Notes under the pieces: generated by a model
Told to the model about the DNA's origin: nothing
What the model saw: only the letters and a program-made list of their open reading frames with translations
Databases searched by the model: none
Program-made: the position numbers and the translations under genes
Assembly (NCBI GenBank): GCA_964644025.1
Contig: CAZXVW010000124.1
Location: forward strand, 1 to 13,189
DNA from: CAZXVW01 sp964644025
GTDB taxonomy: Bacteria; Acidobacteriota; Terriglobia; Bryobacterales; Bryobacteraceae
Direction of reading: 5' to 3'
Length of the DNA: 13,189 nt
Shown: positions 6,846 to 13,189 of the stretch, in pieces
Layout: every line of letters starts with the position of its first letter
Numbering within the stretch: the first letter of the stretch is position 1

Positions 6846-9221
6846 ATGCGTGTGAGAACCCTGTTGTTGTTCGCAATTACCCTGACGGCGTCCGGGCCGC
6901 TGTGCGCGGCGGAGATCACCGGAGCCGGCTCCCCGCCGGCCGGTGCGCTGACGCTGTGGTACCAGCAGCCAGCCAAGGAGTGGCTCCAGGCGCTGCCCAT
7001 CGGCAATGGCCGGCTCGGTGCAATGGTGTTCGGCGGGGTGGAGCGGGAGCGGATCCAGCTCAACGAGGAATCCATCTGGGCCGGCTACCCGCTCGAGCGC
7101 GACCGGAAGGGCGCCTGGAAATACTTGCCGGAAATCCGGCGCCTGCTGTTCGCCGGCAAGTACGTAGAAGGGGAAGCGATGGTCCAGGAGCACATCCTCG
7201 GCGAGCGCATTTTCCCTCGCAGCCACCAAACGCTTGGCGATCTGTGGCTGGTCTCGCCGGTCGCGGGTGCGGTCACGGGTTACCGCCGGGAGCTGAATCT
7301 CGACACGGGGATCGCCCGGACCCAGTACCGGGTGGGCGGCGCCAGCTTCGTGCGCGAGGTCTTCTCCAGCGCTCCGAACCAAGTCCTGGTAGTCCGCATT
7401 AGCTGCGACAAGCCGGGCGGGGTGAGCGTAGACGCCTTGCTGGACAGGCCCGCCGACGCGACCGTGCGCGCCGAGTCGCCGGATACGCTGAGTTTGCGCG
7501 GCCAGGCCACGCAGAACGGGAAGCACGCCGGCGTGCGTTTCGACGCCCGGCTTCGCGCGATCCCGGAAGGTGGATCGGTATCGCTGATCGAGGGGGGCCT
7601 GCGGATCCAGGGGGCGGACGCGGTGACGCTCCTGCTCACGGCGCGAACCGATTATCGAGACCGGGACCCAACGCGCCAGGCCGTCCGGGAGCTCGCGGCG
7701 GCCTCCCGGCTTTCCTATGCGAAACTGCGCACGGCGCACATCGCGGATCACCAGCGCCTGTTCCGGCGCGTGTCGCTCGACCTCGGACCGAGTCCGAACC
7801 CAGGTCTTCCGACCGACAAGCGGCTGGAGGCCGTCAAGCAAGGCGCCGTGGATCCGCAGCTCATCGCGCTGTATTTCCAGTACGGCCGCTACCTGTTGAT
7901 GGGTTCTTCCCGGCCCGGCTGCCTGCCTGCCAATCTCCAGGGCATCTGGAACGACAAAATCGCGGCTCCCTGGAACGCCGACTACCACATCAACATTAAC
8001 CTCCAGATGAACTACTGGCCCTCGGAAGTCACGAACCTGGCGGAATGCCATCAGCCGTTCTTCGATTTCATCGAGAGGCTCGTCCCGCGCGGCCGCCGGA
8101 CCGCCCGCGACGTTTACCACTGCCGCGGGTTCGTGGCTCACCACACCACCGATGCCTGGCTGTGGACCAGCCCGATCGGCAAGCCCGGTTACGGAATGTG
8201 GCCCACCGGCGCCGCCTGGTGCACCCGGCAATTCTGGGAGCACTACCTGTTCACCGGGGACCGTGATTTCCTGGCCCGCCGCGCCTATCCCATCCTGAAA
8301 GAGGCGGCGCTGTTTTTCCTCGACTGGCTGGTCGAGAATCCGAAGACGGGCAAGCTGGTCAGCGGACCGGCCACGTCGCCCGAGAATAGCTTCCTGACCG
8401 CGGACGGCAAGCGCGCCCATCTGACGATGGGTCCGGCGATGGAACAGGAGATCGTCTGGGACCTGTTCACCAACGTTCTGGAAGCAGCCAAAACACTGGG
8501 CATCGATGATGATTTCACCCGCCGGGTGGCGCAGTGCCGCTCGCGGCTCGCCGGACCGGAGATCGGGCCGGACGGCCGCCTGCTCGAGTGGCCCGAGCCG
8601 CTGAAGGAGCGGAGTCCCGGCCACCGCCACATCTCCCACGCCTTCGCTCTTCATCCAGGACACCAGATTTCGCTGCGGGGCACGCCGCGCCTGGCCGCGG
8701 CGGTTCGCAAGTCGATTGAATACCGCCTGGCGCACGGCGGCGGCCACACCGGCTGGAGCCGCGCCTGGCTGATCAATCTCTGGGCCCGGCTCGAAGACGG
8801 GGAACAAGCGTACGAGAACGTCTTGGCGCTGCTCCGAAAGTCGACCTTGTCAAACCTGTTTGACACCCATCCGCCATTTCAGATTGACGGCAACTTCGGC
8901 GGGACGGCGGCTATCGCGGAAATGCTGCTCCAATCACAAAACGGCGAGTTGCATTTGTTACCGGCGGCGCCCAAGGCCTGGCGCGACGGCTCGGTGAAGG
9001 GCCTGCGTGCTCGAGGCGGCTTCGAGGTGGGCATGGAGTGGAGCGGTGGCGAGCTGGCCCGCGCTTCCATCCGTTCGCTGCTCGGCAACCGTTGCCGGGT
9101 GCGTGCGGCGGTGAAGCTTGGCGTTACCGTGGACGGTAAACCGGTGGCGACGACGAATCCCGAGCCCGGCGTCATCGAGTTTCCTACCACTGCCGGGGCG
9201 ACCTACGTGCTGCGACCGTAA
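6846..9221 (+). CDS. Secreted glycoside hydrolase family 95 (alpha-L-fucosidase type)
   Basis: A 791-residue exported enzyme. GH95 enzymes are inverting 1,2-alpha-L-fucosidases (some act on alpha-L-galactosides) that cut terminal sugars from plant, algal or animal glycans. A signal peptide covers about residues 1-22. The N-terminal beta domain follows, with PIGNGRLGAMVFGGVERERI (51-70) and LNEESIWAG (72-80). The (alpha/alpha)6 catalytic barrel spans about 320-690, and the C-terminal beta domain about 700-791. By family alignment from memory, HININLQMNYW (381-391) supplies the paired catalytic asparagines N383 and N385, ATSPENSF supplies the acid E513, and PFQIDGNFGG supplies D681. All are present, so the enzyme should be active. 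The length is normal for the family. The weak AAGAGA five bases before the ATG is the only ribosome site seen. It is not followed by transporter or SusCD genes. GH95 is certain; the exact sugar is not. Confidence 0.95.
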   Translation: MRVRTLLLFAITLTASGPLCAAEITGAGSPPAGALTLWYQQPAKEWLQALPIGNGRLGAMVFGGVERERIQLNEESIWAGYPLERDRKGAWKYLPEIRRLLFAGKYVEGEAMVQEHILGERIFPRSHQTLGDLWLVSPVAGAVTGYRRELNLDTGIARTQYRVGGASFVREVFSSAPNQVLVVRISCDKPGGVSVDALLDRPADATVRAESPDTLSLRGQATQNGKHAGVRFDARLRAIPEGGSVSLIEGGLRIQGADAVTLLLTARTDYRDRDPTRQAVRELAAASRLSYAKLRTAHIADHQRLFRRVSLDLGPSPNPGLPTDKRLEAVKQGAVDPQLIALYFQYGRYLLMGSSRPGCLPANLQGIWNDKIAAPWNADYHININLQMNYWPSEVTNLAECHQPFFDFIERLVPRGRRTARDVYHCRGFVAHHTTDAWLWTSPIGKPGYGMWPTGAAWCTRQFWEHYLFTGDRDFLARRAYPILKEAALFFLDWLVENPKTGKLVSGPATSPENSFLTADGKRAHLTMGPAMEQEIVWDLFTNVLEAAKTLGIDDDFTRRVAQCRSRLAGPEIGPDGRLLEWPEPLKERSPGHRHISHAFALHPGHQISLRGTPRLAAAVRKSIEYRLAHGGGHTGWSRAWLINLWARLEDGEQAYENVLALLRKSTLSNLFDTHPPFQIDGNFGGTAAIAEMLLQSQNGELHLLPAAPKAWRDGSVKGLRARGGFEVGMEWSGGELARASIRSLLGNRCRVRAAVKLGVTVDGKPVATTNPEPGVIEFPTTAGATYVLRP

Positions 9222-9244
9222 ACCGGAGCAACGGGCTGAGTGAG

Positions 9245-10369
9245 ATGATGGGCAGCAGTCCAAACGAGCCCTTGCGCCCGTACCTGGTCGCCATCGCCGG
9301 CTGCTCTTGCTGCGGCAAGACGACGCTGGCCAGGCGGCTGGCCGCGGAGCTGGGCGGCGTCGTGCTGCCGCTCGATGCCTATTACCACGACCTCTCGCAC
9401 CTGGAACTCGCGGCGCGGGTGCGCGCCAATTTCGACAGCCCCGAGGCGATTGAGACCGGGCTGCTGTTTGCCCACCTGCGGCGTCTGGCGAGGGGCGAGC
9501 CGGTTCTCCGGCCGGTCTACGATTTTTTCACCCACACGCGCTCCGCCCGGCAGGAGCGCGTGCCCGCAGCACCGTTCGTGATTCTGGACGGGCTGTTCGC
9601 GCTGTACTGGAATGAGGTGCGGCGGCTGTGCGGGACGAAGGTTTTCGTGGAGCTGGACGATGAAACCTGCCTGGCGCGCCGGCTGGAGCGTGATGTCCGC
9701 GAGCGCGGCCGCACGCCTGAATCAGTCAGGAAGCAGTACGCCGAGACCGTGCGCCCGATGGCGCAACGGTTCATCATCCCGACCCGCCGCTTTGCTGATA
9801 TCGTGGTCAGCGGCGCTGCGCCTGTGACCGAAGCTGCCGACAGAATCAAGGCCCACCTGGCAGCGGCGCAGCTGGACCGGCCGGTCTACACTGGAGGGAT
9901 GGCGAAGCGCAGCGCGGGACTGCTGATGTACCGCCGGCGGGAGCGGCTCGAGGTCTTTCTGGTGCACCCTGGCGGGCCATATTGGAGTAAGAAGGACGCC
10001 GGCGTCTGGTCGATCCCAAAGGGTGAATACGAGGAGGACGAGAATCCGCTGGCGGCGGCGAAGCGGGAGTTCCACGAAGAAACCGGTTTGACGGCGGGCC
10101 GGGAACTTCTCGCGCTCGGCGAGGCCCCCCTGCCGAGCGGCAAGCTGGTTACCGCCTGGGCGTTCGAGGGTGACGCCGATCCGGCGACCATCCGAAGCAA
10201 TACGTTCACGATGGAATGGCCGCCGCGCTCCGGCCGGAAGCAGGAGTTTCCCGAGGTGGACCGCGCCGCCTGGTTCACGATTGAGGAAGCCCGCGAGAAG
10301 ATCGCGAAGGGCCAACGCGTGTTCCTGGATCGGCTGGAGAGCGGGCTGGCCGACAGGGCGCGGTCGTAG
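9245..10369 (+). CDS. Fusion: uridine-kinase-like P-loop domain plus Nudix hydrolase domain
   Basis: A 374-residue cytoplasmic protein with two complete domains in one frame. Residues 13-208 look like uridine kinase (Udk): P-loop GCSCCGKTTLARRLA (19-33), LPLDAYYHDLSHL (41-53) in place of Udk DSYYKDQSHL, NFDSPEAIE (62-70), PVYDFFTHTR (90-99), ILDGLFALYW (113-122) and RLERDVRERGRT (146-157). Residues 219-370 are a Nudix domain with a full Nudix box (G260, E266, R274, E275, E278, E279, G281), preceded by GGPYWSKKDAGVWSIPKGEY and followed by FTMEWPPRSGRKQEFPEVDR. That second part resembles free-standing bacterial Nudix proteins that begin MAKRSAGLLxxRR, and an in-frame ATG lies exactly there (9899). 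GGAGG is only one base before that ATG, too close for a normal start, so I prefer a real fusion. It begins 23 bases after the GH95 stop. Confidence 0.88.
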   Translation: MMGSSPNEPLRPYLVAIAGCSCCGKTTLARRLAAELGGVVLPLDAYYHDLSHLELAARVRANFDSPEAIETGLLFAHLRRLARGEPVLRPVYDFFTHTRSARQERVPAAPFVILDGLFALYWNEVRRLCGTKVFVELDDETCLARRLERDVRERGRTPESVRKQYAETVRPMAQRFIIPTRRFADIVVSGAAPVTEAADRIKAHLAAAQLDRPVYTGGMAKRSAGLLMYRRRERLEVFLVHPGGPYWSKKDAGVWSIPKGEYEEDENPLAAAKREFHEETGLTAGRELLALGEAPLPSGKLVTAWAFEGDADPATIRSNTFTMEWPPRSGRKQEFPEVDRAAWFTIEEAREKIAKGQRVFLDRLESGLADRARS

Positions 10370-10382
10370 GCGAACCGTCGTC

Positions 10383-10796
10383 CTAAGATTCCGGCTCCTT
10401 CCACTCCGTCCGGATACCCAGACGCCGCACGTGGTCGCGCAAGCTGTCATCGGCGGTGAGGAGTACAGCGCCGTTGCGGCGGGCGAGAACCAGGAAGAAC
10501 ATGTCGTAGGCCGGCCGGCGAGTCAACGCTGCCAGGTCGAATGCTTCGAGCCGTAGCGGACCGACAGGCGCGAACTCGTCAACCAGTTGGAGGGCTGTTT
10601 CGAGCCCGCGCTCGCTCGCCCGGCGGCTGAGATAGCCCCCATGCAGGTACTTCCAAAAGACGTTCGTCAGCTCTGCGATCATCAGCTCGGGTGCGAGAAC
10701 ACGCCCGGCTTGCCCCAGGGGTATGGAAAAAGCAGCCGCAGCGCCAGGATCGAGCACTACCCGGACAGCGGCACTCGTATCGAGCACGGCGGTCAC
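10383..10796 (-). CDS. PIN-domain toxin ribonuclease, FitB/VapC type
   Basis: A 137-residue PIN-domain protein, the usual toxin size. VapC/FitB toxins are Mg-dependent endoribonucleases held inactive by the antitoxin. The acidic metal site is complete: D6 in VLDTSA, E42 in IAELTNV, D98 in RRPAYDMFF and D116/D117 in LTADDSL. The start is GTG at 10796; its GTGA overlaps the antitoxin stop by four bases, so translation is coupled. It ends 13 bases from the convergent kinase-Nudix gene, with no visible terminator between them. The cellular RNA target cannot be read from sequence. Confidence 0.9.
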   Translation of the reverse strand: MTAVLDTSAAVRVVLDPGAAAAFSIPLGQAGRVLAPELMIAELTNVFWKYLHGGYLSRRASERGLETALQLVDEFAPVGPLRLEAFDLAALTRRPAYDMFFLVLARRNGAVLLTADDSLRDHVRRLGIRTEWKEPES

Positions 10797-11041
10797 CGGT
10801 CACGGTCCTCCCGGACCAGGTGCTCCGGCGGAGGAAGGTCTTTCGCCTCCCGGAGCACCGGCCTCTCCGCGAGCTTCTTGAGTGTCCGGCGGCGGCGTTG
10901 CTCCGGCGGCTCGGAAACCTCGAGTGCCCGAGTGAGCAGGACAGCGGCCTGCTGGGACAGACTCCGGTGTTGCCGTTCGGCTTCCGCCTGCAACCTCTGA
11001 TAAACGCCTTCCGGAAGACCGCGAATCTGGAGAGTCCGCAT
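10793..11041 (-). CDS. FitA-like ribbon-helix-helix antitoxin
   Basis: An 82-residue antitoxin. The N-terminus MRTLQIRGLPEGVYQRLQAE is the beta strand and first helix of a FitA-like RHH fold, which dimerises and binds the operon operator. RSLSQQAAVLLTRAL (26-40) is the second helix. The charged C-terminal tail, rich in R, E and proline, is what normally wraps the toxin active site. ATG 11041 is preferred because family members begin exactly there; ATG 11053 would add MIEV. Neither has a good Shine-Dalgarno. The frame stays open far upstream, antisense to the dehydratase, but that is not coding. TGA at 10795-10793 overlaps the toxin GTG. Confidence 0.87.
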   Translation of the reverse strand: MRTLQIRGLPEGVYQRLQAEAERQHRSLSQQAAVLLTRALEVSEPPEQRRRRTLKKLAERPVLREAKDLPPPEHLVREDRDR

Positions 11042-11048
11042 CACTTCG

Positions 11049-11054
11049 ATCATA
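11049..11054 (-). promoter_or_regulatory. Putative -10 element of the toxin-antitoxin operon
   Basis: On the minus strand TATGAT (11054-11049) matches the -10 consensus at 5/6 positions. A start site seven bases on would fall at about 11041, the antitoxin ATG, implying a leaderless message. This fits the absence of a ribosome site there. No good -35 is seen; the inverted repeat at 11060-11087 covers that region. Confidence 0.33.
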
Positions 11055-11059
11055 AAGAG

Positions 11060-11087
11060 AAGAGCAGCAGAATGCATGCAAGCTCTT
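11060..11087. promoter_or_regulatory. Candidate autoregulatory operator of the toxin-antitoxin operon
   Basis: AAGAGC (11060-11065) and GCTCTT (11082-11087) form an inverted repeat around 16 bases that include the palindrome TGCATGCA (11073-11080). It lies directly upstream of the antitoxin start, over the expected -35 region, where RHH antitoxins of FitAB and VapBC loci usually bind to repress their own promoter. Assignment is by position and symmetry only. Confidence 0.4.
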
Positions 11088-11095
11088 GTTCCACG

Positions 11096-11124
11096 TTGGA
11101 TCCAGCCGGGGGCGGCGCTATGAT
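11096..11124 (+). promoter_or_regulatory. Putative promoter of the dehydratase gene
   Basis: TTGGAT (11096-11101) and TATGAT (11119-11124) are 17 bases apart. The -10 matches at 5/6 and the -35 at 3/6. The predicted start near 11131 leaves a leader of about 105 bases before ATG 11237. It is divergent from, and close to, the toxin-antitoxin promoter. Confidence 0.42.
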
Positions 11125-11236
11125 AACGGGGTTGGCTCGAAGCACGCCGTCCACACTGGCCGGACAGATTACCCTGTTGTGAGCCGTGGTTGAACGCAAT
11201 GAGCACAGGGGAGTGCGAGTCGGACCGGAAACCGCC

Positions 11237-12184
11237 ATGAGCGTGAATGCCGGAGAGATCAGGAAGGCTGCCAAGCGAATCAAACCGATCGCCCACCGCA
11301 CGCCGGTGCTGACCTCGCGCTTGTTTGACCAAGCCGCGGGACTCAGAGCGTTTTTCAAGTGCGAGAATTTCCAGCGCGGCGGCGCATTCAAGATCCGCGG
11401 CGCCACTAACTTCATCTATTCGCTTTCCAAGGAGCAGTTGGCCCGGGGCGTGGTTACTTACTCGTCGGGCAACCACGCCCAGGCCGTCGCGATCGCGGCC
11501 GAATCGGTGGGCGCGAAAGCGACCATCGTGATGCCGGAGAACGCTCCGCGCTCCAAACTGGAGGCGACGCGTTCTCACGGACCAACGATCGTGACTTACG
11601 ATCCCGGGCGAGACAGCCGGGAAGAAATCGGGAGGCGAATCGCGCGGGAAACGGGGGCGACGCTGGTTCCCCCCTACGACCATCCGTTGACGATCGCCGG
11701 CCAGGGGACGACGGCGCTGGAACTGCTGGAAGAGGTGGCGGAGCTGGATGCGCTGGTGGTCCCGATCGGCGGGGGCGGGCTGATCTCTGGGTGTGCGATC
11801 GCGGCGAAGCACGTCCGGCCCGCGATCAGGGTTTTCGGCGTGGAACCGGAAATCGCCAATGACACCTACCTGTCGCTGCGGGCGGGCCGGCGCGTGGAGA
11901 TCCCCACCCCGGCCACCATCGCCGACGGGCTGCGGTCGCCCAGCCCCGGCGAGATCACCTTTCCCATCATCCAGCGTGACGTGGAAGAGGTTGTTCTGGT
12001 GACCGAAGAAGAAATCAAGGAGACGGTGAAATTTCTGCTGAGCCGGCTCAAGATTCTGGCCGAGCCGAGCGGCGCCGTGGCTGCCGCCGCTGCCCTGTTT
12101 CACAAGTTGCCGGCCGGGGTGCGGTTGGCGGGTATCCTCATCAGTGGCGGCAACGTGGACTTGGAAACGCTCGCCGGTTTCTGA
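11237..12184 (+). CDS. PLP-dependent threonine/serine dehydratase (fold-type II)
   Basis: A 315-residue cytoplasmic enzyme of the serine racemase, catabolic threonine dehydratase and threo-3-hydroxyaspartate ammonia-lyase group. It deaminates a beta-hydroxy amino acid to the 2-oxo acid or racemises serine. The PLP lysine is K52 in GAFKIRGA. YSSGNHAQAVA (75-85) binds the substrate carboxylate, GGGGLISG (178-185) holds the phosphate, and SGGNVD (303-308) includes the residue facing the pyridine nitrogen. There is no C-terminal ACT-like regulatory domain, so this is not the isoleucine-regulated biosynthetic IlvA. ATG 11237 is chosen because EIRKAAKRIKPIAHRTPVLT aligns with family N-termini; a GTG at 11186 would add 17 unrelated residues. 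Only a weak GGAA lies upstream. No neighbour decides between threonine, serine and hydroxyaspartate. Confidence 0.93.
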   Translation: MSVNAGEIRKAAKRIKPIAHRTPVLTSRLFDQAAGLRAFFKCENFQRGGAFKIRGATNFIYSLSKEQLARGVVTYSSGNHAQAVAIAAESVGAKATIVMPENAPRSKLEATRSHGPTIVTYDPGRDSREEIGRRIARETGATLVPPYDHPLTIAGQGTTALELLEEVAELDALVVPIGGGGLISGCAIAAKHVRPAIRVFGVEPEIANDTYLSLRAGRRVEIPTPATIADGLRSPSPGEITFPIIQRDVEEVVLVTEEEIKETVKFLLSRLKILAEPSGAVAAAAALFHKLPAGVRLAGILISGGNVDLETLAGF

Positions 12185-12434
12185 GCCGAAGTTTCCCCCT
12201 GCTTGCGGCCCATCCATCACCACCCGGCGGATGCGGCCACCACCGCCAAGAACCAGGTGCGGATATAGGAGCAGAGTTTTGAAATGGTCACCCCGCCGAC
12301 CCAACTCCAGCAGCGCGTCTTCGACCTGCTCGGGGTTCGCCGCCGGTGAGAGCCGTACCCGGTAGCCGCCCCGCCGGTCTCGCTCTATCCTCTGCAGCGT
12401 CAGTCACTTCCTGCGTCCGGCCGGGGACTTCGGT

Positions 12435-13189
12435 CTAGAAGCTGAGTTCGTTCTTGCCGGCCGTTAGCTTCCGCTGCTGACCCTGCCACCGGAATTCCCC
12501 GCTCACCCCGGCCGGCAAGACAACCACGGCCTCCAAGCCTTCCCCGCGCCGCTGCAGGCGCACCGAGATCTCTCCTTTTGGATGGGGCATCGACCCGGAA
12601 GCCTGCGTAAGCTTGCCCAGATGCGGCTGGATCAGCACCCGGCGGAAGCCGGCGGCGGCCGAGTCAATGCCGAGCACCGTCCGCAGCAGCTCGATATTCG
12701 GGCTCGCCCCCCAGGCATGGCAATCCGACCGCGTATCCGGCCTGTCCCATTCCGCCCAGGTCGTTAACCCCTCGGCGAGCATGTGGCGCCACGGCCCCAG
12801 CATCTCCAGGTACCGGTTGCCAAGCCCCGCCTTCACCATGGCCCGGTGCAGGTAGTAGCGAAAATAGATCGAGGCCGGCGCCAGGGAGGAATCGGAAATG
12901 GTCCGCTCCATCACCGCGGTGGCTCGCGGCCCGCTGACGACGCCGGCCAGCACCGCCAGTGCGTTGGCATGCTGGGAAAACCGCTCATGGCGGGGTGTGT
13001 CGGCAAACAACTCGCGGCGGCCATCCCAGTACAGGTTCTGGATGGTGGTTCGCAGTTGCGCGGCCCGGGCGCGGTAAACCTCCGCCATCTCCTTCAGCCC
13101 CAACGCCCGCTCCATTTCCGCCGCCCATTCGTAGCCCAGCAGAAGCTGCAGGTCAAGCGGCGCCGAGGCCCCGTCAGCCGCCATGGGAG
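12435..13189 (-). CDS. GH78 alpha-L-rhamnosidase, C-terminal part (5' partial)
   Basis: The gene runs off the right edge on the minus strand; 250 C-terminal residues are visible of what is usually 700-1100. GH78 enzymes are inverting hydrolases that release terminal alpha-L-rhamnose from plant glycosides, pectin side chains and bacterial polysaccharides. Visible, counted from the ATG at 13184, are the end of the (alpha/alpha)6 barrel with IYFRYYLHRAM (106-116) and LTTWAEWDRP (140-149), whose glutamate is the likely catalytic base. DCHAWGASPNIELLRTVLGI (154-173) is highly typical of the family. From about 180 comes the C-terminal beta-sandwich (GFRRVLIQPHLGKLTQASGS), ending in a TAG stop. The 250-base gap to the convergent dehydratase holds no recognised gene. 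Whether the protein is exported cannot be told without its N-terminus. Confidence 0.93.
   Translation of the reverse strand, partial: PMAADGASAPLDLQLLLGYEWAAEMERALGLKEMAEVYRARAAQLRTTIQNLYWDGRRELFADTPRHERFSQHANALAVLAGVVSGPRATAVMERTISDSSLAPASIYFRYYLHRAMVKAGLGNRYLEMLGPWRHMLAEGLTTWAEWDRPDTRSDCHAWGASPNIELLRTVLGIDSAAAGFRRVLIQPHLGKLTQASGSMPHPKGEISVRLQRRGEGLEAVVVLPAGVSGEFRWQGQQRKLTAGKNELSF

Noticed and set aside
6537..8807. A 756-codon open frame on the minus strand opposite GH95
   Set aside because: It lies antisense to a clear full-length GH95 gene. The product has no recognisable fold and is rich in R, P, A and G, as expected for the complement of GC-rich codons.
9899..10369. The Nudix half as a separate gene starting at ATG 9899
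   Set aside because: The kinase frame runs into it without a stop, and GGAGG is one base from the ATG, too close for normal initiation. It is kept as a possible secondary product only.
11042..12304. Long minus-strand extension of the antitoxin frame (503 codons in all)
   Set aside because: Everything beyond residue 1 at about 11041 is antisense to the dehydratase and unlike any antitoxin. The antitoxin begins at the family-typical MRTLQIRGLP.

Overview
This is a GC-rich (well over 60% by eye), gene-dense bacterial segment carrying eleven complete or nearly complete protein genes plus one partial gene at each edge. It contains a run of ten Ns (4976-4985), so it comes from a draft scaffold, possibly metagenome-derived. 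Secreted DUF1080 and fucosidase/rhamnosidase-type enzymes, a Tat-exported MsrP and GatB-type indirect tRNA amidation suggest a heterotrophic Acidobacteriota-like polysaccharide degrader (Bryobacter/Solibacter style). Planctomycetota or Verrucomicrobiota cannot be excluded, because no marker here fixes the phylum.

Layout. 1-1071 (+): the C-terminal three quarters of gatB. 1196-3497 (+): three exported-protein genes in a row, namely a small DUF4352-like lipoprotein, a secreted protein built of two copies of one beta-rich module, and a DUF1080 (3-keto-disaccharide hydrolase-like) protein. 3593-5151 (+): a ComM/YifB AAA+ ATPase gene, broken only by the assembly gap. 5231-6540 (-): an RRM RNA-binding protein gene upstream of a Tat-exported molybdopterin reductase (MsrP). 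6846-9221 (+): a large secreted GH95 alpha-L-fucosidase. 9245-10369 (+): a single reading frame joining a uridine-kinase-like P-loop domain to a complete Nudix domain. 10383-11041 (-): a FitA/FitB (VapBC-like) toxin-antitoxin pair with a 4-nt GTGA overlap. 11237-12184 (+): a PLP-dependent threonine/serine dehydratase. 12435-13189 (-): the C-terminal part of a GH78 alpha-L-rhamnosidase.

How the genes may work together. The fucosidase, rhamnosidase and DUF1080 protein fit turnover of deoxyhexose-rich plant or microbial polysaccharide outside the cytoplasm. The lipoprotein and two-module protein next to DUF1080 may form an envelope-associated group. GatB, ComM, the RRM protein, MsrP, the kinase-Nudix fusion and the dehydratase are housekeeping or stress genes with no obvious shared pathway.

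The window holds no tRNA, rRNA, CRISPR array, insertion sequence or phage gene that I can see, and no clear new defence system. The points most worth a second look are the uridine kinase-Nudix fusion with its cysteine-rich P-loop, the internally duplicated secreted protein of unknown function, the evidence that the comM gap joins two divergent copies of the same codons, and the putative operator and start region of the toxin-antitoxin operon.
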